Program-made: the position numbers and the translations under genes
The notes under the pieces: generated by a model
Databases searched by the model: none
The model's input: only the letters and a program-made list of their open reading frames with translations
Told to the model about the DNA's origin: nothing
Source: a virus
Strand: one strand, 5' to 3'
DNA: 25,539 nucleotides
Virus record (IMG/VR): IMGVR_UViG_3300035698_035401
Coordinates: 1 to 25,539 of that record
In this document: piece after piece, positions 16,004-21,675 of the stretch
Layout: every line of letters begins with the position of its first letter
Numbering within the stretch: position 1 is the first letter of the stretch

Positions 16004-16426
16004 ATGTCAAATAAACTCCTTAGTGATGTCACTAACAAAATTATGCGCTCGGTTGCGGCTCACGAGCTCGAGCGATTGCTCCTTGCATTCGGAGTTAATG
16101 CCACATGCGTCGATTATGAATCTGAGCGCAAGCTTTGGATGTCAATTGCCCTTTGGACCAGCCTTCAGACGATTGTGCCGATTCTGATCTTGCTAGTCTA
16201 TCTGGCGACCGGCTATTTCGCGGAAGGCTGGTTTTTCTTGATCTTAGCCACAATGATCGGCTTTGGAACCATGATTATGATTCTACATGATAGGCCTGAA
16301 AAAGTAACGTCGTTCAGTAAACTCTGGGACGAGGCCATCTTGGTAAAGTTGAAGAACCAGTCTGGGACATTATATTTCGGGTTGTCGGATTATGGGCGAG
16401 GCAATATTTCAGGCCTGGTTGCGTAG
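16004..16426 (+). CDS. Small membrane protein, two predicted transmembrane helices
   Basis: 140 residues of unknown function. ATG 16004 is chosen because it follows GTATTTGA by 5 nt; an in-frame TTG further upstream lies before that motif. Two long hydrophobic segments are visible around residues 46-67 (LWTSLQTIVPILILLVYLATG) and 72-92 (GWFFLILATMIGFGTMIMIL), separated by a short turn. This gives a helical hairpin with both ends on the same side. It is not recognisable as a holin or spanin family member, although size and topology would allow a holin-like role. Confidence 0.75.
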   Translation: MSNKLLSDVTNKIMRSVAAHELERLLLAFGVNATCVDYESERKLWMSIALWTSLQTIVPILILLVYLATGYFAEGWFFLILATMIGFGTMIMILHDRPEKVTSFSKLWDEAILVKLKNQSGTLYFGLSDYGRGNISGLVA

Positions 16427-16430
16427 TACC

Positions 16431-16460
16431 TGTGCGACGACGTGTGCGACGACGTGTGCC
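16431..16460 (+). repeat. 12-bp tandem repeat
   Basis: Two and a half copies of TGTGCGACGACG lie just after the membrane-protein stop. They are non-coding and of unknown role. Confidence 0.85.
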
Positions 16461-16538
16461 ACGGATTTCATCGTAGCGTCAACCACAACTGACAATTATA
16501 TAATTACCGATTCCGTTCTGTAACTTTCTGCACCGCGT

Positions 16539-16546
16539 GTATTTAA
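16539..16546 (+). promoter_or_regulatory. GTATTTAA promoter-like motif with leader
   Basis: It is 39 nt before ATG 16586. Unlike the leaderless cases, the predicted leader carries a strong AGGAGA ribosome binding site. Confidence 0.6.
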
Positions 16547-16585
16547 AGAATCGAGTTTGATTTTTAGTTTCTAGGAGAAACAACG

Positions 16586-17347
16586 ATGGCTGAGCGCCAA
16601 CTGCATGAGCTGCTTGCTGTGGAAAAGGATCTGCAGGGGCAGGCGAACGAGACCCTCGCGGAAACCGCAAAGGTATTCGACCGCAAGGAACTTTTTAAGG
16701 GCGGCGTCCGCTCTTATCGCCCCTTCGACGCGAAGGACGAGCACCTCGCGAAGGATGAATATGAGGAAGTCGGCACGACCGTCGAGAAGCGCCTCGACTA
16801 CACCGGCAAGCGCCTCGCGAAGTACTGGGACGCCGTTCTCCAGAAGGAGAAGACGAACCAGACGGCTAGCGCCGATATCGTAGTCAACGGCGAGACGATT
16901 GCCGAGGCTGTCCCGGCCACGATGCTGCTCGGCCTCGAGACCAAGCTGCGGCAGTTCCGCGAAGCGATCAAGGCCATGCCTACCCTCGACGTGAAGACGA
17001 AGTGGGAAGCGGCTGACGGCCAGATCGATGTCCAGGTCACTTCGCATGACGACGTGCAGTTCAAGACCGAGAAGAAGACGAAGCCCGTAGTCCTTTATGA
17101 GGCCGTAGTCAAGGATGGCGTTGGCATCCCGGCCAACGTGAAGGAAGCGATCGAGAACATCAACATCGGCAAGTACACGACCAAGATCTTCAGCAGCGCC
17201 GTGACTTCCAGTCGCGCCGCCGAGGTCCTTGGTCGCACCGACGAGCTGATACGCGCTGTGAAGAAGGCCCGCCAGCGCGCCAACAAGGCCCCGATCCAGA
17301 AGGGCAACCTTGGTGCCAACATCTTCAAGTACATCTTGAAGCGTTAA
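16586..17347 (+). CDS. Conserved phage protein of unknown function, probably highly expressed
   Basis: 253 residues. The opening LHELLAVEKDLQGQANETLAET, the central VPATMLLGLETKLRQFREAI and the closing RTDELIRAVKKARQRAN recall a family of conserved proteins found in many tailed phages and some bacterial genomes. I know of no assigned function. It is helix-rich with an acidic N-terminal half and a basic C-terminal helix, and no catalytic motif is evident. Third-position C/G bias is as strong as in the capsid gene. It has its own GTATTTAA motif and a good AGGAGA site, so abundant expression is likely. It precedes the structured RNA and tRNA region. Confidence 0.8.
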   Translation: MAERQLHELLAVEKDLQGQANETLAETAKVFDRKELFKGGVRSYRPFDAKDEHLAKDEYEEVGTTVEKRLDYTGKRLAKYWDAVLQKEKTNQTASADIVVNGETIAEAVPATMLLGLETKLRQFREAIKAMPTLDVKTKWEAADGQIDVQVTSHDDVQFKTEKKTKPVVLYEAVVKDGVGIPANVKEAIENINIGKYTTKIFSSAVTSSRAAEVLGRTDELIRAVKKARQRANKAPIQKGNLGANIFKYILKR

Positions 17348-17370
17348 TCATTCGGTGTGGGTCGGGCTGT

Positions 17371-17661
17371 GCTGGGTCGTAAGGTCCAGCCGGCGACGAC
17401 TGCGGCTCGAGCTCAGGGCGCGGGCCGCGGCCGCCAGCTCGGAAGCATTTCCCTTCCGAGCACTTCATAGTAAACTTCCGGCTCGGTTCGCACCACCATT
17501 CTCTGAGCAAACTCATCGTCAGTTGTTGATGTCCCACTCGGGACGCCGCCCAGTTAGGCGGTCCGGCTTATTACCGGTTGTTCCGAGCTCATCGTCCGTA
17601 CTATTGCTCAGTCAGCCTTATCCCCCCGGAGGTAATAGTCCCACCGGTCACTTCCCCTAAC
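17371..17661 (+). ncRNA. Gene-free, highly structured RNA region upstream of the split tRNA
   Basis: No coding potential is convincing between 17348 and 17921. Hairpins read by eye: 17371-17390 (8 bp with a GTAA tetraloop, including G-U pairs); 17437-17461 (9 bp GCTCGGAAG/CTTCCGAGC, 7-nt loop); 17531-17544 (GTCCC/GGGAC); 17545-17562 (GCCGCC/GGCGGT); 17563-17577 (CCGG/CCGG). ACTATT near 17600 can pair with AATAGT near 17635. The density of GC hairpins over about 290 bases suggests a folded RNA. It does not match RNase P RNA, a one-piece tmRNA or a group I intron core that I can recognise. Confidence 0.5.
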
Positions 17662-17746
17662 TGGTCCAGACGCGGGTTCGAGTCCCGCCCGCCCCTCCAT
17701 TACATTCTCAACGCATGGGGCGGTAGTTCAGTGGCAGAACAGGCGA
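17662..17746 (+). tRNA. Split, permuted tRNA-Gly-like element (3' half then 5' half)
   Basis: 17662-17699 is a 3' half: variable loop CAGAC, T-stem GCGGG/CCCGC with loop TTCGAGT, acceptor strand CCGCCCC, U73 and encoded CCA. After 17 nt, 17717-17746 is a 5' half: acceptor strand GGGGCGG, TA, D-arm GTTC/GAAC with loop AGTGGCA, then GGCGA. The two acceptor strands pair perfectly (7 of 7). Tertiary-contact positions T8, A14, G15, G18, G19, C48, T55 and C56 are all present across the halves. U73 is typical of tRNA-Gly. Neither half has its normal partner in the normal order. It could be a circularly permuted tRNA, a two-piece RNA or a rearranged remnant. Confidence 0.6.
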
Positions 17747-17794
17747 ATAAAAATGAGGGAACGATGCGGAACACGACATTACTGACATAAAATT

Positions 17795-17866
17795 TGCACC
17801 GTAGCTCAGTGGTAGAGCAACAGGCTTCTAACCTGTGGGTCACTGGTTCAAATCCAGTCCTTGCAA
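17795..17866 (+). tRNA. tRNA-Arg (anticodon TCT), imperfect acceptor stem
   Basis: Cloverleaf: D-arm GCTC/GAGC, anticodon stem ACAGG/CCTGT with loop CTTCTAA (anticodon TCT, reading AGA), variable GGGTC, T-arm ACTGG/CCAGT with loop TTCAAAT. The acceptor TGCACCG pairs with CCTTGCA except at positions 5-68 (C.T) and 6-67 (C.C). CCA is not encoded. It may be functional or slightly decayed. Confidence 0.8.
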
Positions 17867-17870
17867 AACC

Positions 17871-17901
17871 GGGGGGCGGAGAAGGATACTCTCCGCCCTC
17901 C
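17871..17901 (+). terminator. 12-bp GC-rich hairpin after tRNA-Arg
   Basis: GGGGGGCGGAGA pairs with TCTCCGCCCTCC (one G-U) around a 7-nt loop. No T-run follows. It probably ends or protects the tRNA transcript. Its 12 bp plus 7-nt loop, followed by ACC, also equals the geometry of a tRNA acceptor/T-arm minihelix. Confidence 0.6.
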
Positions 17902-17921
17902 ACCTTACATATCGAGATAAT

Positions 17922-17957
17922 ATGGAATCAATAATCCCGATGGAACCAATAATCCCG
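17922..17957 (+). repeat. Tandem 18-bp duplication at the start of copy B
   Basis: Two adjacent 18-mers differ at one base and encode MESIIP and MEPIIP. The duplication carries two possible ATG starts (17922 and 17940). Confidence 0.9.
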
Positions 17958-18377
17958 GAGCGGATTGAGAAAATGGGCGGATGGATTTGCACCCATTGCC
18001 GTCACATTGTCAAGCATAGATATGATCCAGATTGCGGCTGTGATTTTGGGTCGGGCAATGTTGTGTATGACACCGTGGGGGCTGCTTATATTGAGTTGTT
18101 GAGGCGACTGGTCGAACGAACCATCACTGTATATGGCATACCAGAGTCTGAGGCATACGCAGCTCATGTCGCAACGTTGGCTTTTCATCATGATGAGTGG
18201 CCGCAATTGCAGGCCGGTAGTTGCCAAATTCAGTTCCGCGATATTGACGATGTCCATGTTCTTGCCAGTACAAAAGAACCGTACGGCAACACGCATATGT
18301 ATTTCTATGGTCAATTTAGCCTGATCGACCCAGATTTTTTCGATAATATTATTAAGCATTTGTTTCCGGACGACTAG
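17922..18377 (+). CDS. DP-box family protein (copy B) with zinc-finger-like Cys cluster
   Basis: 151 residues. The first 12 codons are a tandem duplication (MESIIP MEPIIP). Residues 20-40 contain C-T-H-C ... C-G-C, a likely zinc-binding knuckle. A helix (AAYIELLRRLVERTI) and strands follow. The protein ends in FSLIDPDFFDNIIKHLF, the shared 'DPDxxxxK/N' box. Unlike other copies the box is almost at the C-terminus. It lies directly downstream of the tRNA hairpin, with no good Shine-Dalgarno. The TAG stop shares its last base with the next GTATTTGA. Function unknown. Confidence 0.7.
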   Translation: MESIIPMEPIIPERIEKMGGWICTHCRHIVKHRYDPDCGCDFGSGNVVYDTVGAAYIELLRRLVERTITVYGIPESEAYAAHVATLAFHHDEWPQLQAGSCQIQFRDIDDVHVLASTKEPYGNTHMYFYGQFSLIDPDFFDNIIKHLFPDD

Positions 18378-18384
18378 TATTTGA
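18377..18384 (+). promoter_or_regulatory. GTATTTGA promoter-like motif without a matching ATG
   Basis: Five nt downstream, where four other copies have ATG, this one has ATA (18390), in frame with ATG 18417. This may be a decayed leaderless start. Confidence 0.55.
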
Positions 18385-18389
18385 AATTA

Positions 18390-18518
18390 ATACTGAATCG
18401 CCGCACCATTGATCACATGCGAGATATTGTTGAGGCGATTTATCAAGAAAAACTTGACAAAAAAGCAAGAAAGCGATCGATCTGTCGGTCAAACTGCCTG
18501 TGTCAACAAAGATCCTAG
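18390..18518 (+). pseudogene. Probable N-terminal part of a frame-broken gene joined to 18500-18805
   Basis: From ATA 18390 or ATG 18417 the frame encodes MRDIVEAIYQEKLDKK and then loses protein character, ending at TAG 18516-18518. The -1 frame opens immediately before an A6 run (18459-18464) and continues as SKKAIDLSVKLPVSTK into the 18500 ORF. A single -1 shift in the A-run therefore makes one protein of about 134 residues. The lesion may be natural decay, a sequencing indel or programmed slippage on C-AAA-AAA. Confidence 0.45.
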
Positions 18519-18805
18519 CTAGCTACAAAGAGCCCAGGTACGCCGAGATGTACGGTGCATCTTGGATTATCGCGTTCTCGCCGTCTGCCGGCATGCATTT
18601 AATTAAATGTCGGACCCATCTTCCCACCGATCCGATTAGCGAGATGCCAATAGGCGCCGTAAAAGCTACGATCTATCACGCATTTCGGCTGGTTTGGCCC
18701 AGGCGATATATGATCTACGTAATGGGGTTTGATGCCCCGTGGTGGGCACTCGAGAATGCGACTCGCTTCTACACAGACCGCGCTATTCAGTTGCACCATT
18801 TCTGA
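18500..18805 (+). CDS. Small hypothetical protein (101 residues), GTG start, possibly N-truncated
   Basis: The protein has predicted strands (ASWIIAFSPSAGMHLIKC), a helix (VKATIYHAFRLVWPRRY) and a hydrophobic strand MIYVMGF. The layout of a sheet followed by a helix is like the DP-box proteins, but the box itself is absent, so relationship is uncertain. GTG 18500 is the first usable start in this frame and has no ribosome binding site. The open frame extends upstream to the A6 run at 18459, suggesting that the true N-terminus lies in the preceding frame. Its stop TGA shares a base with ATG 18805 (TGATG), so the next gene is probably coupled to it. Confidence 0.6.
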   Translation: MSTKILASYKEPRYAEMYGASWIIAFSPSAGMHLIKCRTHLPTDPISEMPIGAVKATIYHAFRLVWPRRYMIYVMGFDAPWWALENATRFYTDRAIQLHHF

Positions 18806-19275
18806 TGCAATTCAGTTTTAAAAAAGCCAAAATGGGCCTATACGAGACGAAGCTCGTACAGGCCAAACCGATGTCGCAGCCGGCGAGCCATATTTTCTAC
18901 GTCAAATATGATTACAATATGTTGGGCCATAAAGCCGACGACGACGCCCTCATGCAATATTTCACTGAATTTGTTGAGGAACATGGCTTTGTCATCGTGG
19001 ATTCCTCACAAATAGTATCTGGCAAGTGGTGCTTCATTCCATTTGTTTTCCGCATGATGGAATATGAAATAAAAAACGAGACTTATCGAATTCAATACGC
19101 GGACGGAGCTCTATCGCTTTCGCGAGTTTTGCCGATCAGGGATTATGAAAAGTGCCCCACGCTCGACTCGGTTCCACTCGAAGATCCCGAGAGCATATCT
19201 AAGATGGAAAAAGCGGTCTGCGCGCTCCGCGAACGGCTGTGGAATACTGGTGGATTATTTTATGGCTCGAAGTAG
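18805..19275 (+). CDS. DP-box protein (copy C) carrying a capsid-protein segment
   Basis: 156 residues. Residues 17-34 (KLVQAKPMSQPASHIFYV) match capsid residues 103-119 (NLVGVQPMSQPASLIFYI). At DNA level 18871-18899 and 12601-12629 agree at 27 of 29 bases, including 19 in a row, so the segment was copied or exchanged recently. The end, NTGGLFYG, resembles the capsid end DGGLYYG. Between them lie unrelated strands and VPLEDPESISKMEKAV, a variant DP box. The ATG overlaps the previous stop (TGATG), and the 3' end overlaps the next gene by 14 bases. It could be a decoy, an assembly modulator or simply a chimera; function is unknown. Confidence 0.75.
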   Translation: MQFSFKKAKMGLYETKLVQAKPMSQPASHIFYVKYDYNMLGHKADDDALMQYFTEFVEEHGFVIVDSSQIVSGKWCFIPFVFRMMEYEIKNETYRIQYADGALSLSRVLPIRDYEKCPTLDSVPLEDPESISKMEKAVCALRERLWNTGGLFYGSK

Positions 19276-19705
19276 AAAAACAGTCCGAACGGCGATTTGG
19301 GATGATCTTGCCGCAGTTTTTGGCGATGCGATTGAATGTAAGAGGGTCGGTAAGGTATTGAAGATTACTCCGAACCTTGGCTTCGCCCAGACCGCACATG
19401 GCCGGCGCAAACGCCAATGGAGTTATGCGGCTGTTCATCTGATGATTGAAGGCGATATGGCCTGGATCCGTATTGGCGAATATCACACCAGGCTTATTTA
19501 CAGTCCCCCGAAACATCCGAAAAACGAAGAATTCAAACTCTCTGACCCGGACTCTATTGACAAAATACACATCGCAGTGATAAAGTTCTGTTCTTATTTA
19601 ATTGATAGCCGCAAATGTGAGTTGGTGAAGCGGATAAAAGTCTTTACAGATTCAGAATCCAGAATAGAAATGGCCCTGCATGCCTCAGCCGAACATCACA
19701 CCTAA
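19262..19705 (+). CDS. DP-box family protein (copy D)
   Basis: 147 residues from ATG 19262, which overlaps the previous gene by 14 bases. The N-terminus is basic (ARSRKTVRTAIWDDLAAVFG). A strand block contains YAAVHLMIEGDMAWIRIGEY. The box reads FKLSDPDSIDKIHIAVIKF and is followed by a helix and a Lys/Arg-rich tail. The same VH-LM-EGD phrase occurs in the 87-residue protein at 15708. No catalytic residues are obvious. It is part of a run of four overlapping ORFs (18500-19970) that probably form one transcript. Confidence 0.7.
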   Translation: MARSRKTVRTAIWDDLAAVFGDAIECKRVGKVLKITPNLGFAQTAHGRRKRQWSYAAVHLMIEGDMAWIRIGEYHTRLIYSPPKHPKNEEFKLSDPDSIDKIHIAVIKFCSYLIDSRKCELVKRIKVFTDSESRIEMALHASAEHHT

Positions 19706-19970
19706 ACCGTTTAACAACCAAGACATTGACGAAGCCATTTATCAAAACATGGACGCTGCCACAGCACATGAAATTAATTTATATATTGGTCTAAAGTATC
19801 CATGGGATAAAGAGCGAGCCTTGATGGTCCTAGCCAAGGATTACGACAAAATCCCGATTGCAGATATTGGTAGGCCATATAAGGCCCTTGGCAATACCAA
19901 ATGGGCATATAAAATCCGAACTAGGTCTGAAATAATTCCGTCCGATCCCCTAGGGCCCATGAGTATTTAA
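19680..19970 (+). CDS. Small hypothetical protein (96 residues)
   Basis: Not recognised. It contains a helix (DIDEAIYQNMDAATAHEINLYIG), the phrase KYPWDKERALMVLAKDYDKI and a basic C-terminal part. It starts 26 bases inside the previous gene. It ends in -PMSI, where AGT ATT TAA is also the GTATTTAA promoter-like motif, so the stop codon and the regulatory element share bases. Confidence 0.65.
   Translation: MPQPNITPKPFNNQDIDEAIYQNMDAATAHEINLYIGLKYPWDKERALMVLAKDYDKIPIADIGRPYKALGNTKWAYKIRTRSEIIPSDPLGPMSI
19963..19970 (+). promoter_or_regulatory. GTATTTAA motif containing the stop of the upstream gene
   Basis: The TAA at 19968-19970 ends the 96-residue protein. The downstream leader (33 nt) has AGGAG before ATG 20004, so this copy is not leaderless. 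Confidence 0.6.
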
Positions 19971-20003
19971 GTATCGGTTGCGTCGTGCAACAGGAGTGAG
20001 AAG

Positions 20004-20170
20004 ATGACCTATCAGACGCTACTCATTGTTACTGATTCGGGTGCGTGGCAATAGGTCTTCTGTGTCTCCTGACGCGTCTTCAACTCGGTATTCTTAAGGA
20101 AATGCGCGCATTCTCACACGATCTGTGGGAGAGGCGCAATGACGTCGTAGGCGACGAGGACGAGGGCTAG
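20004..20170 (+). pseudogene. Possible small membrane protein split by a -1 frameshift
   Basis: ATG 20004 has a strong AGGAGTGAGAAG ribosome binding site but its frame stops after 16 codons (MTYQTLLIVTDSGAWQ, TAG 20052-20054). The -1 frame, open from about 20037 with GTG 20045, encodes VAIGLLCLLTRLQLGILKEM... and ends TAG 20168-20170, directly before ATG 20171. Joined, they form a plausible protein of about 54 residues with one hydrophobic segment. It may be a frameshifted gene, a sequencing indel, or two tiny ORFs. There is no obvious slippery heptamer. Confidence 0.4.
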
Positions 20171-20554
20171 ATGTACGACGACGACGAAGGTTTCACCACA
20201 GTCAAGATCGCCAAGGCCAAGCTTCTAGACAAGTTGGCAGCCAACCGCGATAAGCACCACGATCTGTTTCAGAAGGCTCTGGATGGCTGGAAAAAGGCGG
20301 TAACCACAGCCCTCGAGAAGGCATACCAAGACGCCAAAGCTGGCGAGACTTGGAAGACCCAGTTTATTGACTTGGTGCGACCCAAAGACCATACGAAGGA
20401 CTACGACGAGATCATCGAACAAATTGAGTGGCATGAGGCCGACAAAATCGACCTTTCGCGCCGCGAATTCACTCGTTTTGTCCGCGACCAATGGGAATGG
20501 CGCGAAGAATTCCTCGCCAACGCTTCGTCCTACGGGGTTCAGGGATGGCGCTGA
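20171..20554 (+). CDS. Conserved phage hypothetical protein (127 residues)
   Basis: The pattern TVKIAKAKLLDKLAANRDKHHDLFQKALDGWKKA, then DYDEIIEQIEW, ELDRREF-type and FVRDQWEWREEF, resembles a conserved family seen in many tailed phages, without known function. It is mainly helical, with a long N-terminal amphipathic helix and a second helical pair. ATG 20171 begins on the base after the TAG of the upstream frame, so translation is probably coupled. Third-position C/G bias is high. Two hairpins downstream (20604 and 20700) probably end the transcript. Confidence 0.75.
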   Translation: MYDDDEGFTTVKIAKAKLLDKLAANRDKHHDLFQKALDGWKKAVTTALEKAYQDAKAGETWKTQFIDLVRPKDHTKDYDEIIEQIEWHEADKIDLSRREFTRFVRDQWEWREEFLANASSYGVQGWR

Positions 20555-20603
20555 GAGCAGCCGTTACAACGAACCTCTGCTCGCCCGTTCTTTAACGACG
20601 AAC

Positions 20604-20621
20604 GCCCGCCACGGGGCGGGC
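20604..20621 (+). terminator. GC-rich hairpin after the 127-residue protein
   Basis: GCCCGCC/GGCGGGC, 7 bp with loop ACGG, followed by AAATATTCTTT. It is a possible terminator. Confidence 0.55.
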
Positions 20622-20699
20622 AAATATTCTTTGATACGCGTTGCGTCTACCACACGGTCGTGTGGATCCCTACAATCCCTCTGGTCCACACACGGGTCG

Positions 20700-20720
20700 A
20701 GTCTAAATATTAGACTTTTT
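20700..20720 (+). terminator. Rho-independent terminator
   Basis: AGTCTAA/TTAGACT, 7 bp with loop ATA, runs directly into TTTTT. Another inverted repeat, CCACACG/CGTGTGG, lies just upstream near 20649-20664. Confidence 0.7.
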
Positions 20721-20778
20721 GTCCCCTCTGAACGGGCACGCGGGATTTGGCCGGCTCAGGATTCACGCGGCCATTTTT

Positions 20779-20786
20779 GTATTTGA
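20779..20786 (+). promoter_or_regulatory. GTATTTGA promoter-like motif
   Basis: Exactly 5 nt before ATG 20792. It stands in clear intergenic DNA after a terminator, which supports a promoter role. Confidence 0.65.
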
Positions 20787-20791
20787 CGCAT

Positions 20792-21670
20792 ATGCGCGCT
20801 GGTGATTCAAAAGAATTCAGCCCCAAACGTCCCGATGCACAGCTCGTGAAATTCATCGAGTCGTGTTTTAAGCGCAAAATCGGACAAGTCCGTGTTGCTG
20901 CGATCCTCGACCGAGCACGGTATCGTCGGCCTTTTGGTGGGCGAGTAGGGGCGTTGGATGTTGGTATTTTTGAAAAAACCATCGGCCTCAGGCGCCACAA
21001 ATTTCGCGAGCGTGGACGATACATTAGACACAACCCACCGTTCACCGATCTTATTCGGCAATACCACAGAAGCGGCTGCTCGGACGAGTCTCTTCGCAAT
21101 CGCGTAATGGCGCGCCTAGATCACCCGATCAAACGCGCCATTGCGCCAATCGCAAAAAAACACGCTTTCGATGCAGACGAACTATTTCAGAATGCATGGA
21201 TTGAGGTCGAGCGAAACCTATACTTATTCAACAATTTGTCAGGCCCCATGTGGTGTGCGTTGACGAAGTCGCAGCAATTCATTAAAAAATGCCGTCGTGA
21301 TGAATTATATCAACATCTACTTGTAAATAGGCGCAGAGATGCTGCGCACGATCTTGGGCTAATCTCGAAAGAGATTAAAGAAATCTGCCAGCCGAACCAC
21401 AGAGCTGCGTATAAATCACCGCAACTGCGGTTTAAGGGTCGATCGCCATGGACCGGCGGTTTCGGCTTGCGCCGGATCAGGCTATTGGCGTCGAACCAGG
21501 CGCGGCTTACCCATGAGTTCGACGATATCGTCGTAATTATTGACCAAATGTTGACTGGATCCCGCAAAACACAACAACATTTGCACTGGTTTAGGAAACA
21601 ATTTGGGCCTGCCAAATTTAACCGGTTTTTACAGCACGTGCGTGAAAACAGAGCATCAGTTAGTATTTGA
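20792..21670 (+). CDS. Possible sigma-factor-like protein
   Basis: 292 residues, basic. Residues 113-175 (RLDHPIKRAIAPIAKKHAFDADELFQNAWIEV... then NLSGPMWCALTKSQQFIKKCRRDE) follow the sigma-70 region 2 pattern: a helix, DxxDLxQ, a helix with aromatic end, a short loop and a W..A...A...-R-R helix. The C-terminal IIDQMLTGSRKTQQHLHWFRKQFGP could be a region 4-like helix-turn-helix. The N-terminal 80 residues are unassigned. T4-type phages encode the late sigma gp55, but I do not see clear gp55 signatures. ATG 20792 is set by the motif 5 nt upstream. The protein ends -SVSI, with TGA inside the next motif. The sigma reading is tentative. Confidence 0.5.
   Translation: MRAGDSKEFSPKRPDAQLVKFIESCFKRKIGQVRVAAILDRARYRRPFGGRVGALDVGIFEKTIGLRRHKFRERGRYIRHNPPFTDLIRQYHRSGCSDESLRNRVMARLDHPIKRAIAPIAKKHAFDADELFQNAWIEVERNLYLFNNLSGPMWCALTKSQQFIKKCRRDELYQHLLVNRRRDAAHDLGLISKEIKEICQPNHRAAYKSPQLRFKGRSPWTGGFGLRRIRLLASNQARLTHEFDDIVVIIDQMLTGSRKTQQHLHWFRKQFGPAKFNRFLQHVRENRASVSI
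21663..21670 (+). promoter_or_regulatory. GTATTTGA motif containing the stop of the upstream gene
   Basis: TGA 21668-21670 ends the sigma-like protein. ATG 21676 follows after exactly 5 nt, so stop, promoter and start are packed into 16 bases. Confidence 0.65.
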
Positions 21671-21675
21671 CATAT

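Noticed and set aside
16431-16460. CRISPR-like or iteron array
   Set aside because: There are only two and a half contiguous 12-bp copies, without spacers; it is a simple tandem repeat.
17590-17661. Group I intron core (AATAGTCC resembling the S element)
   Set aside because: No 5' exon half lies upstream, and no convincing P3/P4/P6/R elements were seen.
17371-17790. tmRNA (one-piece or permuted)
   Set aside because: The T-arm and CCA fit, but the 5' half has a true tRNA D-arm, the acceptor lacks the G-U pair of tmRNA, and no tag reading frame with a normal hydrophobic end was found. A covariance-model scan would be decisive.
20649-20664. tRNA or operator at the CCACACG/CGTGTGG palindrome
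   Set aside because: No cloverleaf can be drawn, and a role as operator has no support beyond the palindrome itself.
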